From Paracoccaceae bacterium (lineage in GTDB: Bacteria; Pseudomonadota; Alphaproteobacteria; Rhodobacterales; Rhodobacteraceae), in the NCBI GenBank assembly GCA_022822495.1, contig JAJEBQ010000052.1, positions 1 through 64,000 on the forward strand: 64,000 nucleotides of DNA. Reading direction: 5' to 3'. The position numbers and the translations under genes are program-made. Every line of letters starts with the position of its first letter. Positions within the stretch are counted from its first letter, which is position 1. A model generated the notes under the pieces. That model saw nothing but the letters and a program-made list of their open reading frames with translations. It had not been told where the DNA came from and did not search any database. Below, piece after piece: positions 1-8,263 of this stretch.

Positions 1-398
1 TCATCACGGTCTTTAACGTCTATGGTTGCGGCACGCGTCTTGTTCTCGGTGCCAGTGGCCTGAAGAACCAGCTCGTAGCGGTTGTCCCGGTCGGCATCCA
101 GCGGGGTTTCAAAATCAGGCGGCATGACAAACCGCACGGCCCCCGCTTCCACCTTGAAGTGTGCGGCATCAGGACCGGCCAGGCGCCACGCGTCCTCAGA
201 GAGGGTCAACACCCGTGTGTACGCCCCTTCCATATGGACCATCGGTTGGGGGGATGCACCGGCTTCCGCCGCCTTGAGCGCCGAAAGTGGCCCCACGGCA
301 AGAACAAGGAAAAGGAGGGTCGGACCGAGAAAGCGCCCGACGGACACGCCCGTCTTCAGGCGCCCGGAATCGCTTGCGGGCGAACACTCTCCGCTCAT
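1..398 (-). CDS. Secreted protein with cadherin-like repeat, N-terminal part (runs off the left edge)
   Basis: Reading right to left from the ATG at 398, the frame is open to the window edge (132 complete codons). Residues 1-22 are a long polar n-region, followed by a hydrophobic stretch (FLGPTLLFLVLAVGPLSAL) and an Ala-rich region that looks like a Sec signal peptide. From about residue 50 there is a cadherin-like repeat: GPDAAHFKV, PPDFETPLDADRDN, YELVLQATG and finally DVKDRD, the usual calcium-binding end motif. Such repeats belong to large exported surface or adhesin proteins, so most of the gene probably lies outside the window. The DNA is much GC-richer than the rest of the window, which suggests transfer. 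No good Shine-Dalgarno precedes ATG 398. A homopolymeric tract lies upstream and is annotated separately. Confidence 0.75.
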   Translation of the reverse strand, partial: MSGECSPASDSGRLKTGVSVGRFLGPTLLFLVLAVGPLSALKAAEAGASPQPMVHMEGAYTRVLTLSEDAWRLAGPDAAHFKVEAGAVRFVMPPDFETPLDADRDNRYELVLQATGTENKTRAATIDVKDRD

Positions 399-555
399 TC
401 CGTGGGCACCATCGTCCGTTTGGCCTTGGCATCCCGGATCGCCAGGATCACAGGGACATCCCCTGTCGGCACAGATCCTTGTGCGGGGGTGGAAAAACGG
501 GAGCGTTGGTGAGGCGGAAAACCCCTTGTCAGCAGGAGATGAGGGCTGATATTGA

Positions 556-568
556 GGGGGGGGGGGGG
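556..568. repeat. 13-base G (minus strand: C) homopolymer upstream of the cadherin-like gene
   Basis: Thirteen consecutive G on the plus strand, 158 bases upstream of ATG 398 of the minus-strand surface-protein gene. The minus-strand frame of that gene is open upward through the tract to a TGA at 581-579 but holds no start codon there. An ATG at 648 in another frame reads into the tract. With 13 C it stops shortly after, at 531-529. With 12 or 15 C it would enter the surface-protein frame. Tracts of this length are known to slip during replication, so transcriptional or translational phase switching is possible. That is inference. Confidence 0.85.
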
Positions 569-648
569 TAGAGTAAACTCAGGTTTTCACCAGCCCAGGC
601 CGACCGTGCGCACCTGTCCTCTTGCCGTGTGTGAACCAAAGAAAACAT

Positions 649-1248
649 GGGATTAAACAAGACCCCGCTCAGGCGATGTCATGACACCTGAAAACACCAC
701 AAATTGTGGAAAAATCGTGGGGCGTTGAAAACAAAAGAGAAACACCCTTCAAAGTCCCCAATACATCATTCAATCCTTGCATGCACACTCCTGCTCAATC
801 CTCATTCACAACAACGGTTGGCCAGGTCGCATCGCCTTGAACCTTCCGGGCGCCGCAAGACCCAACAAAAAAACACCCCCATGATGAAATACCCCACACA
901 ACATTTAACCATCAAACACGGACTGTCAACAAAAACTTTCAACCCGTGTAACTAGACCTGGATTTCGTGAATGCAACCCCTGTGAAAGTGCTTTTGAATG
1001 GACCAGCATTCCATCGGTATAATGCTGTGTATTTAAATTGGTATTGACAGTTGTACGTGATCCGGGGCTTGAACCCCTCGTTGTTTTTTACAATAATCCA
1101 AATCCAATCTTTCACATTATTTCGGCAGTCGTGAGACAATTTGTTTCACGCTTTTTCGGCTTGGCTACGACCTTTTCTTTTTCCCCGTCGTTTTTTGGTC
1201 TAGCAGATTGGCTTAATGGTCTTCCTTCACCCGTCTCGATACGCCACC
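649..1248. other. Intergenic stretch with no supported gene
   Basis: Short open frames exist on both strands but none has family features, a convincing ribosome-binding site or consistent codon use. I see no tRNA, terminator or repeat that I can support here. Confidence 0.5.
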
Positions 1249-1632
1249 CTATTGGGGGCGATGGAGGTGGCACACTTTCCATCGGCACTTGGTGTCATAC
1301 CAGCCAGACAGGAACAGGCCGAAGCCCATGCTTGATGGTGCACCACCGGTCAGCAGGGACGAGGGCATTTTGGAGGTGAAGGTCTTCTGGCAGGACCGGC
1401 AATAAGAGCTCGCAACCCGCATCCCGTCGGGATCCTTCCTGGCATAGGTTCCGTGCCGGTGCAGCCGGCAGTTGCCACCGGGATTGGCTGGACAGGTTTT
1501 TAACCTTGCATTTTGCCATCCCGATTGTTTCATGTAAGCACGGATGGAAAGGTGTGTCTTGTCGTGGATTTGCATTGTTCCATCCGGTATCGTGATAATT
1601 TTTAGATAACATGCACAATACCATAAGGGCAT
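1249..1632 (-). pseudogene. Zinc-ribbon fragment, transposase-like remnant
   Basis: Part of this minus-strand frame reads CPANPGGNCRLHRHGTYARK followed by GMRV, CRSC and QKTFT. The two cysteine pairs around an HRHGTY motif resemble the zinc-ribbon heads of transposases and related IS-associated proteins. The rest of the frame does not look like a conserved protein, and a second frame is open over the same bases, so this is probably a decayed fragment. The upstream side is interrupted by the MITE-like element at 1636-1826. I do not recognise the exact family, and the assignment to a transposase is an inference from the zinc-ribbon pattern. Confidence 0.35.
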
Positions 1633-1635
1633 CCG

Positions 1636-1826
1636 AGACTGTGAAAGTATTCAAACGAATTTTTTAAAAGGTCATTTCTACACCAAGAAAATGCGCCTTT
1701 GGGCTGTTTTTTTGCAAACGAAAGTCTCAAAAACAACACATAAATGTCTCGAAAGGACACCTTAGCTCGGCAAATAACAGTTAAAAGTGACTTCCTGCCT
1801 TAGGCGCTAGAATACTTTCACAGTCT
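1636..1826. mobile_element. MITE-like element with 17-bp terminal inverted repeats and 6-bp target duplication
   Basis: The left end (1636-1652, AGACTGTGAAAGTATTC) is the exact reverse complement of the right end (1810-1826). Immediately outside both ends is the direct repeat CATCCG (1630-1635 and 1827-1832), as expected for a target-site duplication. The 157-bp interior is AT-rich and non-coding, so the element could move only with a transposase supplied in trans. The GACTGT start is common among insertion-sequence termini, but I cannot assign a family. Confidence 0.7.
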
Positions 1827-1832
1827 CATCCG

Positions 1833-2337
1833 GGAAGACAACCCCGGATGCCCTCATCGTGACCGAAAGGATGACGGCCCTCTCCGGGGACCTTGCTCCT
1901 TCAAAAAAGACTATTTGGAAAGGAAAGAGGATGATTCTCAAATGAATTCAATTTATCAGCACTTCGGTGTTGAATTAATGTGATAAAAATCCGGGGCTAC
2001 GTGACGATTTATTGTGATAAACAACAATGTTGTGGTCTGAGTTGTTGCTTTGAAGAAAAGAAACAATCGGCCAGACACTGGGATGAGGCAAGCTTGAATT
2101 GAGGTCGGGGATGAGAGAAATGTTGTACCCTTTTCTAGGGAACAAATCCCTACCTCAACGGAATTTCCGCTCAAAAATGTCGGAAGTCAAGAAAGCAATG
2201 TAATCAAAATCCCAGCTTGCTTCAGCATTATCTGAAATCATCGTCTCAAACATTATCCCAACACGGGAATCACGAACAGTTCATGGGTCAATTCCATTTT
2301 TTCTTTCCTGATTTACCATATAAGGACAACTAGTCCC
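1833..2337. other. Intergenic stretch with no supported gene
   Basis: The right target duplication of the MITE-like element begins this stretch. The remaining sequence down to the end of the PhnD-like gene is AT-rich and shows no open frame, RNA gene or clear terminator that I can support. Confidence 0.45.
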
Positions 2338-3120
2338 CTACAAATCTTCTATTTCCATATAGTCGCTTTTCTTTAACCGCACCAACCCTTTGAATGGAAC
2401 AAGCTCCAATTCTTTTTGCCCCACTTCGCTGATTGTTTCCTCCATGGCTACATAAATATCATCAACATACTTTCTATGTGCAGTAATCAAAGGAAGTCCA
2501 GGAGTTGGCGGTGTCGTATCAATTTCCTTTAATTCATGGCTAAATGGTGCAAACTTTTTGATAAGTTCCCAGGAAAAAACATCCAATGCAGCAACCGTTG
2601 TCTTTCTCGTTGCAACGGCCTGCGCCGAGTTCCAGTGTCCACCTGTCTCTAAAACACTTGCAAACACAATGTTATGGTCGCGAGCATAAAGGTTCGGTGC
2701 AATCCAACCTGACTGGGAGTATGTATCGTTATAGGCTAAAGTTTCTCCAATCCTTGCTATATCTGCCTTTTCCCTCCTAACCACCAGGACGCTATGGTAG
2801 TAACCCGATGGCACATCATCGATTCCTAAATCGGGGGTGCCAATTAGAAACACCTTTTCTGCCAACACCTTGCGATAGGGATAACTGCAGGTTTGCGAAA
2901 CCAACAGATCAGGACTACACCAAAGTTGCATTGCATCTTTGGATCTTGTTAAACCTTCAGGAGCCTTAGTCTTCCTATTTCTGAGTTTTTTCCGCAATAC
3001 TAACCAAAAAGCATCGTTTGCTTTCCTCGTTTCGGGGAAATCATACATAGGAAAACTCGCTTCAGGTTTGGTCATTGGGTTTTGTATATTGTTGTTTTGC
3101 GTTACTTTCCAGTCGAACAT
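2338..3120 (-). CDS. PhnD/SsuA-like substrate-binding domain protein, last gene of the pilus operon
   Basis: The 260-residue protein matches the periplasmic phosphate/phosphonate-binding (PhnD-like) fold family. Visible signature stretches are FPMYDFPE, DAFWLVLRKKLR, PDLLVSQTCSYPYR, VFLIGTPD, YYHSVLVV, AYNDTYSQSGW and ETGGHWNSAQAVA, in the usual order. Unlike transporter binding proteins it shows no signal peptide or lipobox at its start, so it may act in the cytoplasm or as a stand-alone ligand-binding protein. No permease or ATPase gene accompanies it. The ATG lies three bases after the stop of the upstream pilR-like gene, which implies co-transcription with the pilus genes, although a functional link is unproven. 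Confidence 0.7.
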   Translation of the reverse strand: MFDWKVTQNNNIQNPMTKPEASFPMYDFPETRKANDAFWLVLRKKLRNRKTKAPEGLTRSKDAMQLWCSPDLLVSQTCSYPYRKVLAEKVFLIGTPDLGIDDVPSGYYHSVLVVRREKADIARIGETLAYNDTYSQSGWIAPNLYARDHNIVFASVLETGGHWNSAQAVATRKTTVAALDVFSWELIKKFAPFSHELKEIDTTPPTPGLPLITAHRKYVDDIYVAMEETISEVGQKELELVPFKGLVRLKKSDYMEIEDL

Positions 3121-3122
3121 TC

Positions 3123-4211
3123 TTAATACGACATGGTGATTTGTGACTGTATATCATACATGCCCCACACAACACTCAATATAGTGCCAAAAACAAGGAT
3201 AAAGGAAACACTTCTTACCATCACAATATTACGGTTGAGACTTTCGTTTCTTTCCTCCAACATTTTTTCGGATATGACGAGTAATTGTTTTGAAAGATCT
3301 GGTGCCTGAGAAAAGATCTGCAAAGATAGATTTACAGTTTTATCAGGCCAGGAACCACCAGTTTTTGACAATGCCTCGCCCAAATTGTCTCCATCCAACA
3401 TATAAAACCTAACCATTTCAAGTCGGACTCTTAAATACCGGCTGGCATTGGGTATTATTTTCCCAATAGCCTCCATGGCTGTCAAACCGCTCGACATCAA
3501 ACAACCCATGGATTGCAGAAAAAGAGCTCCATTCCAGGTTCTGTAACTTGAATAGATGGGTAATTTATCAGCATAAACTCGCCAATCAGAAGACCACCTG
3601 GAAAAGGAAAGTATCAATAGAAGGGGGAGTAATATGACCAAGAGGATGACCAGGGGAATTATCAAGGCTAAAACCTTGCCAGTGGAATAAAGCCAATAGG
3701 CTAAGCCTTGCCAGTTATCAATGGGAAAAAGACTGTTGAGTTCCGGTGCAATTGCAAGGCTGAAATACACCAAAACTCCATAGGCCATGGTCATAAGTAA
3801 CACGGGATATCCCAATGCTCCAACGAGTGATTTTTTTTGCCTTCTGTTGGTTTCCAGGGTCTTGCAAAAGCGGGCAAGGTGGCTTTCAAACTCATCGCTA
3901 TCCTCAATAGTATCCAAAATCATGACATCTTCCTTGGGAACCCAAAGCCGTATGGCTTCACCAAAACTGAGACCATTCTGAATCTTTATCCTTATGTCTG
4001 CATAGATTCTGCCCAATGTTGTTTTGGTATCTTTTCCTTCATTAGTTCTCAGACGCCATAAAACTTCAAGTGCTTCACCACGGGAATATCCTGCATTCAG
4101 GAGTGCTATCAGTTCATTGTAGAATTTCAACCTTAATTTGAAGGTGAATTGTATTTTGAGGAATTTTGTTTCCAGATTTGGTAAAAAACTGGTGCGAAAA
4201 ATTCCTGACAT
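3123..4211 (-). CDS. pilR: Type IVb pilus inner-membrane platform protein, PilR/GspF family
   Basis: A 362-residue protein with the layout of T2SS_F family platform proteins: two cytoplasmic helical repeats and three strong membrane segments, around residues 145-170 (LGYPVLLMTMAYGVLVYFSL), 190-215 (LALIIPLVILLVILLPLLLI) and near the C-terminus (VSFILVFGTILSVVWGMY). The first helical domain carries YNELIALLNAGYSRGEALE, as in R64 PilR and BfpE. The role is to anchor the assembly ATPase and drive pilin polymerisation at the inner membrane. Its ATG immediately follows the stop of the ATPase gene (TAAATG), so the two are translationally coupled. The assignment to the R64/Bfp branch rests on the neighbouring PilN, PilO2 and PilP genes. 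Confidence 0.85.
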   Translation of the reverse strand: MSGIFRTSFLPNLETKFLKIQFTFKLRLKFYNELIALLNAGYSRGEALEVLWRLRTNEGKDTKTTLGRIYADIRIKIQNGLSFGEAIRLWVPKEDVMILDTIEDSDEFESHLARFCKTLETNRRQKKSLVGALGYPVLLMTMAYGVLVYFSLAIAPELNSLFPIDNWQGLAYWLYSTGKVLALIIPLVILLVILLPLLLILSFSRWSSDWRVYADKLPIYSSYRTWNGALFLQSMGCLMSSGLTAMEAIGKIIPNASRYLRVRLEMVRFYMLDGDNLGEALSKTGGSWPDKTVNLSLQIFSQAPDLSKQLLVISEKMLEERNESLNRNIVMVRSVSFILVFGTILSVVWGMYDIQSQITMSY

Positions 4212-5861
4212 TTAATGAGTTCGCCATTCTTTGGCCAGGATTGAGGCTTGCTTGGGATATTCTGATACATATGATTGAACCAGATCTATCTCCTCCTCAA
4301 CTTCGTTAATATCACAGATCCCCTTGCCAACCTTTATCAGCGCATTGTGTAATATAGGACGACCTCCACATCCTCCCTTCGGTCTTGGATTCAGCCAATA
4401 TTCCCGCATACCAAGCCGATTGTTGTTGGCATAATGTTGCAGGAGATTCAAATCAGGTAATATGGTTTCAGCCACAACGGTTCGCCCCACCAAACCATGC
4501 AGGCAATGAGAACAGCCCTTACCTCGGATATATACCTTGTCTGGCTGTGTGTCCAGGAGATTAACAGCTTCTTTAAGAAGAAAATCCGAGACCTTACCCT
4601 CAGCACTTCCCTGATCAAGACCGATTTTACAATAGGGACACAATTCCCCAAGTAACCTTTGAAAGATCAATCCTCGGACAACAGAAGGTTCAGTCAATTT
4701 CCAGAGTTCAATGCCCAAATCGCTCAAGCGATCCAAAATTCCCAAGGCCGAACCAGCATGAACAGTTGTCCACAAGGCATGACCCGTCAAAGCAAGTTCC
4801 ATCGCATACCCTGCCAGCTCACGATCCCTTAATTCCCCTAGAACAACGACATTTGGATCAGAACGCAAAGTGGCCTTTATAGCTTCAATAAAAGCTTCAC
4901 TACGGGTTTGGTTGGGCTTGGGGAAAACACCAACATGAACAGCACCATCAATATCCAGTTCAACCGGCTCTTCAATGGAATAGATCGAAATTTCATAGTT
5001 CTTTTCCCTAACCATGGCATTGAGAATTCTCTGCAGGGTTGTGGTTTTACCTGAGGAAACCTTACCAGCCAGAAGATACAGACCACTGGTTCGCTTTCGC
5101 ATCAAACTGATATCCGTGATCTGGCTGGCAAGAAACCCCAACTCCCCCAATTCATAATCCCTCTGTAAGTTGGAATATTTAATTCGCATCACGAGGGAGG
5201 CACAGTGGCCGGTGGTAGGCGAATACTGCAACCTTACCAGATCAACCCCAGATGGCAACAATCCAGATGCTTTGGTCAAAGCTCCCTTAAGGAAACTTGT
5301 TGATCCTGTTTCTGACCCTTGATCTGTGGCGACAGCAAAAGCGGCATTTATAATTGCTCTTCCTTCTTCCGTCGAGTGGATGCTGAGCCGTTTCAATCGA
5401 CCATAAATTCTGACTTTTATTTCGCTGAAAGAAGGAAATACATAAAAATGGATATCGGAAGCCTTCTTGGTAGCGGCATCGGCAATGATCCGCCGCAATT
5501 CTCTTTGTCGTTCAATACCGCTGAGCTTGGTTGCCTGGTCATTATTGTCCTGGGAATCTTTTTCGTAAATAGACAAAATGGTTTTACTGTCTGCTTCCAT
5601 TATTTCATGTATAGCTATTTCAATCCTTCCAGCCCTGTCAAGTATTGCCTTGACCTCCGACGACCATCTGCTTTCGGGTGTAACCACAACAAGACCACTT
5701 TGGAACACTGCAATCTTGGACCTCTCACTTTTGGCGATTTCCAGGAGGCCATCATAACCTGAGATCAGATCACTGTTGTTTATTTCATCGGGTAAGCTCT
5801 CTTGGCCAAACAGCGGGTTATTGGTTCCGCTTTCTGAATGGTTTGGATAATTTGTTTGCAT
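4212..5861 (-). CDS. pilQ: Type IVb pilus assembly ATPase, PilQ(R64)/GspE family
   Basis: A 549-residue secretion ATPase. Walker A (AGKVSSGKTTT) is near residue 267, the Asp-box/Walker B region (VVVLGELRDRELAGYAMELA) near 335, and the His-box (HALWTTVHAG) follows. A tetracysteine zinc motif of two CxxC pairs (CPYC near 407, CSHC near 450) is typical of assembly rather than retraction ATPases. In R64 nomenclature this is PilQ, the hexameric motor powering thin-pilus extension from the cytoplasmic side. The gene starts six bases after pilP and runs directly into pilR. No separate retraction ATPase is seen in the window. Confidence 0.9.
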   Translation of the reverse strand: MQTNYPNHSESGTNNPLFGQESLPDEINNSDLISGYDGLLEIAKSERSKIAVFQSGLVVVTPESRWSSEVKAILDRAGRIEIAIHEIMEADSKTILSIYEKDSQDNNDQATKLSGIERQRELRRIIADAATKKASDIHFYVFPSFSEIKVRIYGRLKRLSIHSTEEGRAIINAAFAVATDQGSETGSTSFLKGALTKASGLLPSGVDLVRLQYSPTTGHCASLVMRIKYSNLQRDYELGELGFLASQITDISLMRKRTSGLYLLAGKVSSGKTTTLQRILNAMVREKNYEISIYSIEEPVELDIDGAVHVGVFPKPNQTRSEAFIEAIKATLRSDPNVVVLGELRDRELAGYAMELALTGHALWTTVHAGSALGILDRLSDLGIELWKLTEPSVVRGLIFQRLLGELCPYCKIGLDQGSAEGKVSDFLLKEAVNLLDTQPDKVYIRGKGCSHCLHGLVGRTVVAETILPDLNLLQHYANNNRLGMREYWLNPRPKGGCGGRPILHNALIKVGKGICDINEVEEEIDLVQSYVSEYPKQASILAKEWRTH

Positions 5862-5867
5862 TTGGGA

Positions 5868-6911
5868 TCAATCGATTGTGAACTTAATGGTTTGGCCAAC
5901 CTGGTTTAGTTCCACATACTCTTTGGTAATTTGAGTAATCTCCTCTCCTGTTGGCAGTTTATCGCCAATTTTCAAACTAATTATGTCATCGCCGAGGGAA
6001 AATATGGCTTCAAGATTATCTTCATGACCAATAATCTCGCGTAATTTCAGTTCTAGATCTGGTATTGGAATGCTTTTTTCCATAGTTTCGCCGGTTTGCA
6101 GTTCAACCATATCAGAGTGGGGATTCATGGACATTTCAATTAGTTTACTAGCCTCAAGTACCTTCATTTCAAGACCGTAAATTTCTGCTTGACTTTGGAG
6201 TGTTGCAACTGCCCTTTCCGCAGCAATTTTCTGGCCAGCCGGTGTATCACTGAATGTTTTGAATTTCCCCGGTGCTATTTCTATGGGTGTATCGGGTCCA
6301 AGCATCTCCATGAGATCAACTATGAGTTGGGCTTGTTTGAGTTGCTGCTCCATCAAAAAAATACTTTCAGTAATTTCCGCATGCCTTGATAGCAATCCTG
6401 TTTCAATCAGTTCCAGTTCCAACTCTCTGGTAACAGGGTCTTCACTTAAGGGTAAGGTTTCCGACCCCACTGCGTTACCGATTTCACCGGGCAACTGCTT
6501 AACTTCCTCATCAAGCGGCAAGAGTTGTTCCAAATCCTGTTCTGCATGCACAACTGATAGACTATCCTTAATGGCTGACTGGGCTTGGTTTCCTTGGGGA
6601 TCATTATTATGTTCGTCCTTAACACTCACCTTACTCAACATTGTGGCATCATTTCTGTCCCCACACCCTCCATGAAGACAATTTGTTACTTTCTCGACCG
6701 CAATGCCATGGTCTGTTTCATTCTGATTGTGGGCATTTTTCTGATCATTGGCAACCCTTAATCCGCTTTCAAAATAACTTGGAAATTGGGACCTTCCTGT
6801 CTCGTCCTTGCTCGTGATCAAACCAAAAAGAGGATCCATATAAAAAATCATCATTATCCCGACTATAATCGGAATATAAAACCAGGTTTTCTTGTCAAAA
6901 ATACGCTTCAT
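5868..6911 (-). CDS. pilP: Type IVb pilus biogenesis protein PilP
   Basis: A 347-residue protein with an N-terminal membrane anchor (residues about 10-30, WFYIPIIVGIMMIFYMDPLF), a long low-complexity acidic periplasmic linker, a helical region around residues 170-250, and a C-terminal domain (AIFSLGDDIISLKIGDKLP, then GEEITQITKEYVELN) that matches the PilP pattern of a small beta domain. PilP connects the inner-membrane complex to the PilN secretin in R64-type pili. A clear AGGA ribosome site sits seven bases before ATG 6911. The linker is longer than in plasmid homologues (R64 PilP is roughly 150 residues), so the extra N-terminal half is lineage-specific. Confidence 0.75.
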   Translation of the reverse strand: MKRIFDKKTWFYIPIIVGIMMIFYMDPLFGLITSKDETGRSQFPSYFESGLRVANDQKNAHNQNETDHGIAVEKVTNCLHGGCGDRNDATMLSKVSVKDEHNNDPQGNQAQSAIKDSLSVVHAEQDLEQLLPLDEEVKQLPGEIGNAVGSETLPLSEDPVTRELELELIETGLLSRHAEITESIFLMEQQLKQAQLIVDLMEMLGPDTPIEIAPGKFKTFSDTPAGQKIAAERAVATLQSQAEIYGLEMKVLEASKLIEMSMNPHSDMVELQTGETMEKSIPIPDLELKLREIIGHEDNLEAIFSLGDDIISLKIGDKLPTGEEITQITKEYVELNQVGQTIKFTID

Positions 6912-6919
6912 AAACGATC

Positions 6920-8263
6920 CTACAGTTGTATTTTGTCTGGGTTTTCACTTATCTCGATATGATGAAATATCTTCGCCGTTAACAACCAGGTATTGTTCGC
7001 AGGGGTGTACACCAAAGTTTCCGGGACCATACCTGGAATATCCTTGAGCACATCAGCATACTCCCCAATAGAAACACCCGTTTTGATGCTGATATCATGC
7101 CTACTGTTTGTGGCATTTGGAGAGTTGGGATTATTGTTTAACTTTCTGGGACCACGGTGATTTAGGTTCAGCTGTGTATGTAGAGTTTGAAACCGTTCTC
7201 TCAGGATTTGCTCAACTTTTTGTGATTTCCACAGGTGTTCATTGGGCCTGTAAGGAGCCTTGCCAATAATTTTCTCCAGTTGGGCATGGGCACAATCTCC
7301 ATTACAACCCGCGATTACTACAACTCCTGTTTGATCGAATGCAGATTGACGCAAAAATCCGAGCGATCCTGTTACATCTCTGTTAACCCTTGCTGATACT
7401 GAATATTTGGCTCTATCCTGACGACAAACCAGAGATATAATTTCCCACCCCGGTGAAATAAAAAACATCTCTTCCATCAGGTCAACACAAGTTGAGGTAA
7501 ACTCAACAATCCTGCTTTTCCCCAACCAGGGTTTGGTAATTTCTGTTGGCTGGCTTACAGTTTCAAATTTATCTGTTGGAACCCCTCTGTTTACAAGCAT
7601 CATAACTGCCCGATTACCTGTAACTACGGTTAAACCTGCAATCACGAGTATAAGGGGAATGAATATCAACCAACGCCTGTTTTGTCTAATAGGCTTCAAA
7701 CTCCTGTTTGGATTAAGGGTTAGGCTATCCCCGAAAAACATTTCTTCGGCGTCTTTTATATTCCAGTCTTGCGGGGCTATAACCCTTTCCCAATCCGGGG
7801 CTTTAATCAAACTGGAATACTCTTCCAAAGCTGTCTTTTTTGAATAAAATATTTTATCCTGGTAAATTGCCCCATATCTTTTGGCAACAATCCACCAATA
7901 ATCAGAATCCTCTACCAGTTTGAAAACCGCAAGCCAATTTTCTTCTGGTATTTGTTGATCAAACAAGTTGGCACCAGCCAGCATTTTTGCCGTGTACCCC
8001 TCCTTAGAACTAGCAAAGCCAACCTGCCTGCCGTTGGAAGCAAGTTGAAACAGATCCAGATTATGCCGATTACCACTCGCAAGTTTGGCTTGCTGGATTA
8101 ATGAAAGATCATTACGCAAAGGCTGCCAAAACAGACCTACCGCCACGACAAACTTGTTAATCACCAGGTTTATTGGGGGGTGAAAGATTATACTTGATTT
8201 GCTTAAATCTTGATAAGCATCACCTTTTGAGTTTTTATGCCTCCCAAATAATTCCCAGGTCAT
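6920..8263 (-). CDS. Type IVb pilus protein PilO2
   Basis: A 447-residue protein with the R64 PilO / PilO2 layout: an N-terminal cytoplasmic actin-like or regulatory part (NWLAVFKLVEDSDYWWIVAKR, then SKKTALEEY), a single membrane segment around residues 195-215 (RWLIFIPLILVIAGLTVV) and a periplasmic C-terminal domain ending in YTPANNTWLLTAKIFH. It is thought to belong to the inner-membrane alignment complex of type IVb pili. The ATG overlaps the pilN stop as ATGA, so translation is coupled. The arrangement pilN-pilO2-pilP-ATPase-pilR is the signature of the IncI1/R64 thin pilus family. Confidence 0.8.
   Translation of the reverse strand: MTWELFGRHKNSKGDAYQDLSKSSIIFHPPINLVINKFVVAVGLFWQPLRNDLSLIQQAKLASGNRHNLDLFQLASNGRQVGFASSKEGYTAKMLAGANLFDQQIPEENWLAVFKLVEDSDYWWIVAKRYGAIYQDKIFYSKKTALEEYSSLIKAPDWERVIAPQDWNIKDAEEMFFGDSLTLNPNRSLKPIRQNRRWLIFIPLILVIAGLTVVTGNRAVMMLVNRGVPTDKFETVSQPTEITKPWLGKSRIVEFTSTCVDLMEEMFFISPGWEIISLVCRQDRAKYSVSARVNRDVTGSLGFLRQSAFDQTGVVVIAGCNGDCAHAQLEKIIGKAPYRPNEHLWKSQKVEQILRERFQTLHTQLNLNHRGPRKLNNNPNSPNATNSRHDISIKTGVSIGEYADVLKDIPGMVPETLVYTPANNTWLLTAKIFHHIEISENPDKIQL

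Noticed and set aside
82-549. Open frames on the plus strand over the GC-rich left end
   Set aside because: They lie antisense to the cadherin-like coding region, which has a signal peptide and repeat motifs. High GC makes long accidental frames common.
1055-1085. tRNA-like text (GGCTTGAACCCC)
   Set aside because: It looks like a T-arm but no acceptor stem, anticodon arm or D-arm can be folded around it.
1956-2174. 72-codon minus-strand frame between the MITE-like element and the PhnD-like gene
   Set aside because: No ribosome site, no recognisable motif and unusual composition; likely chance.
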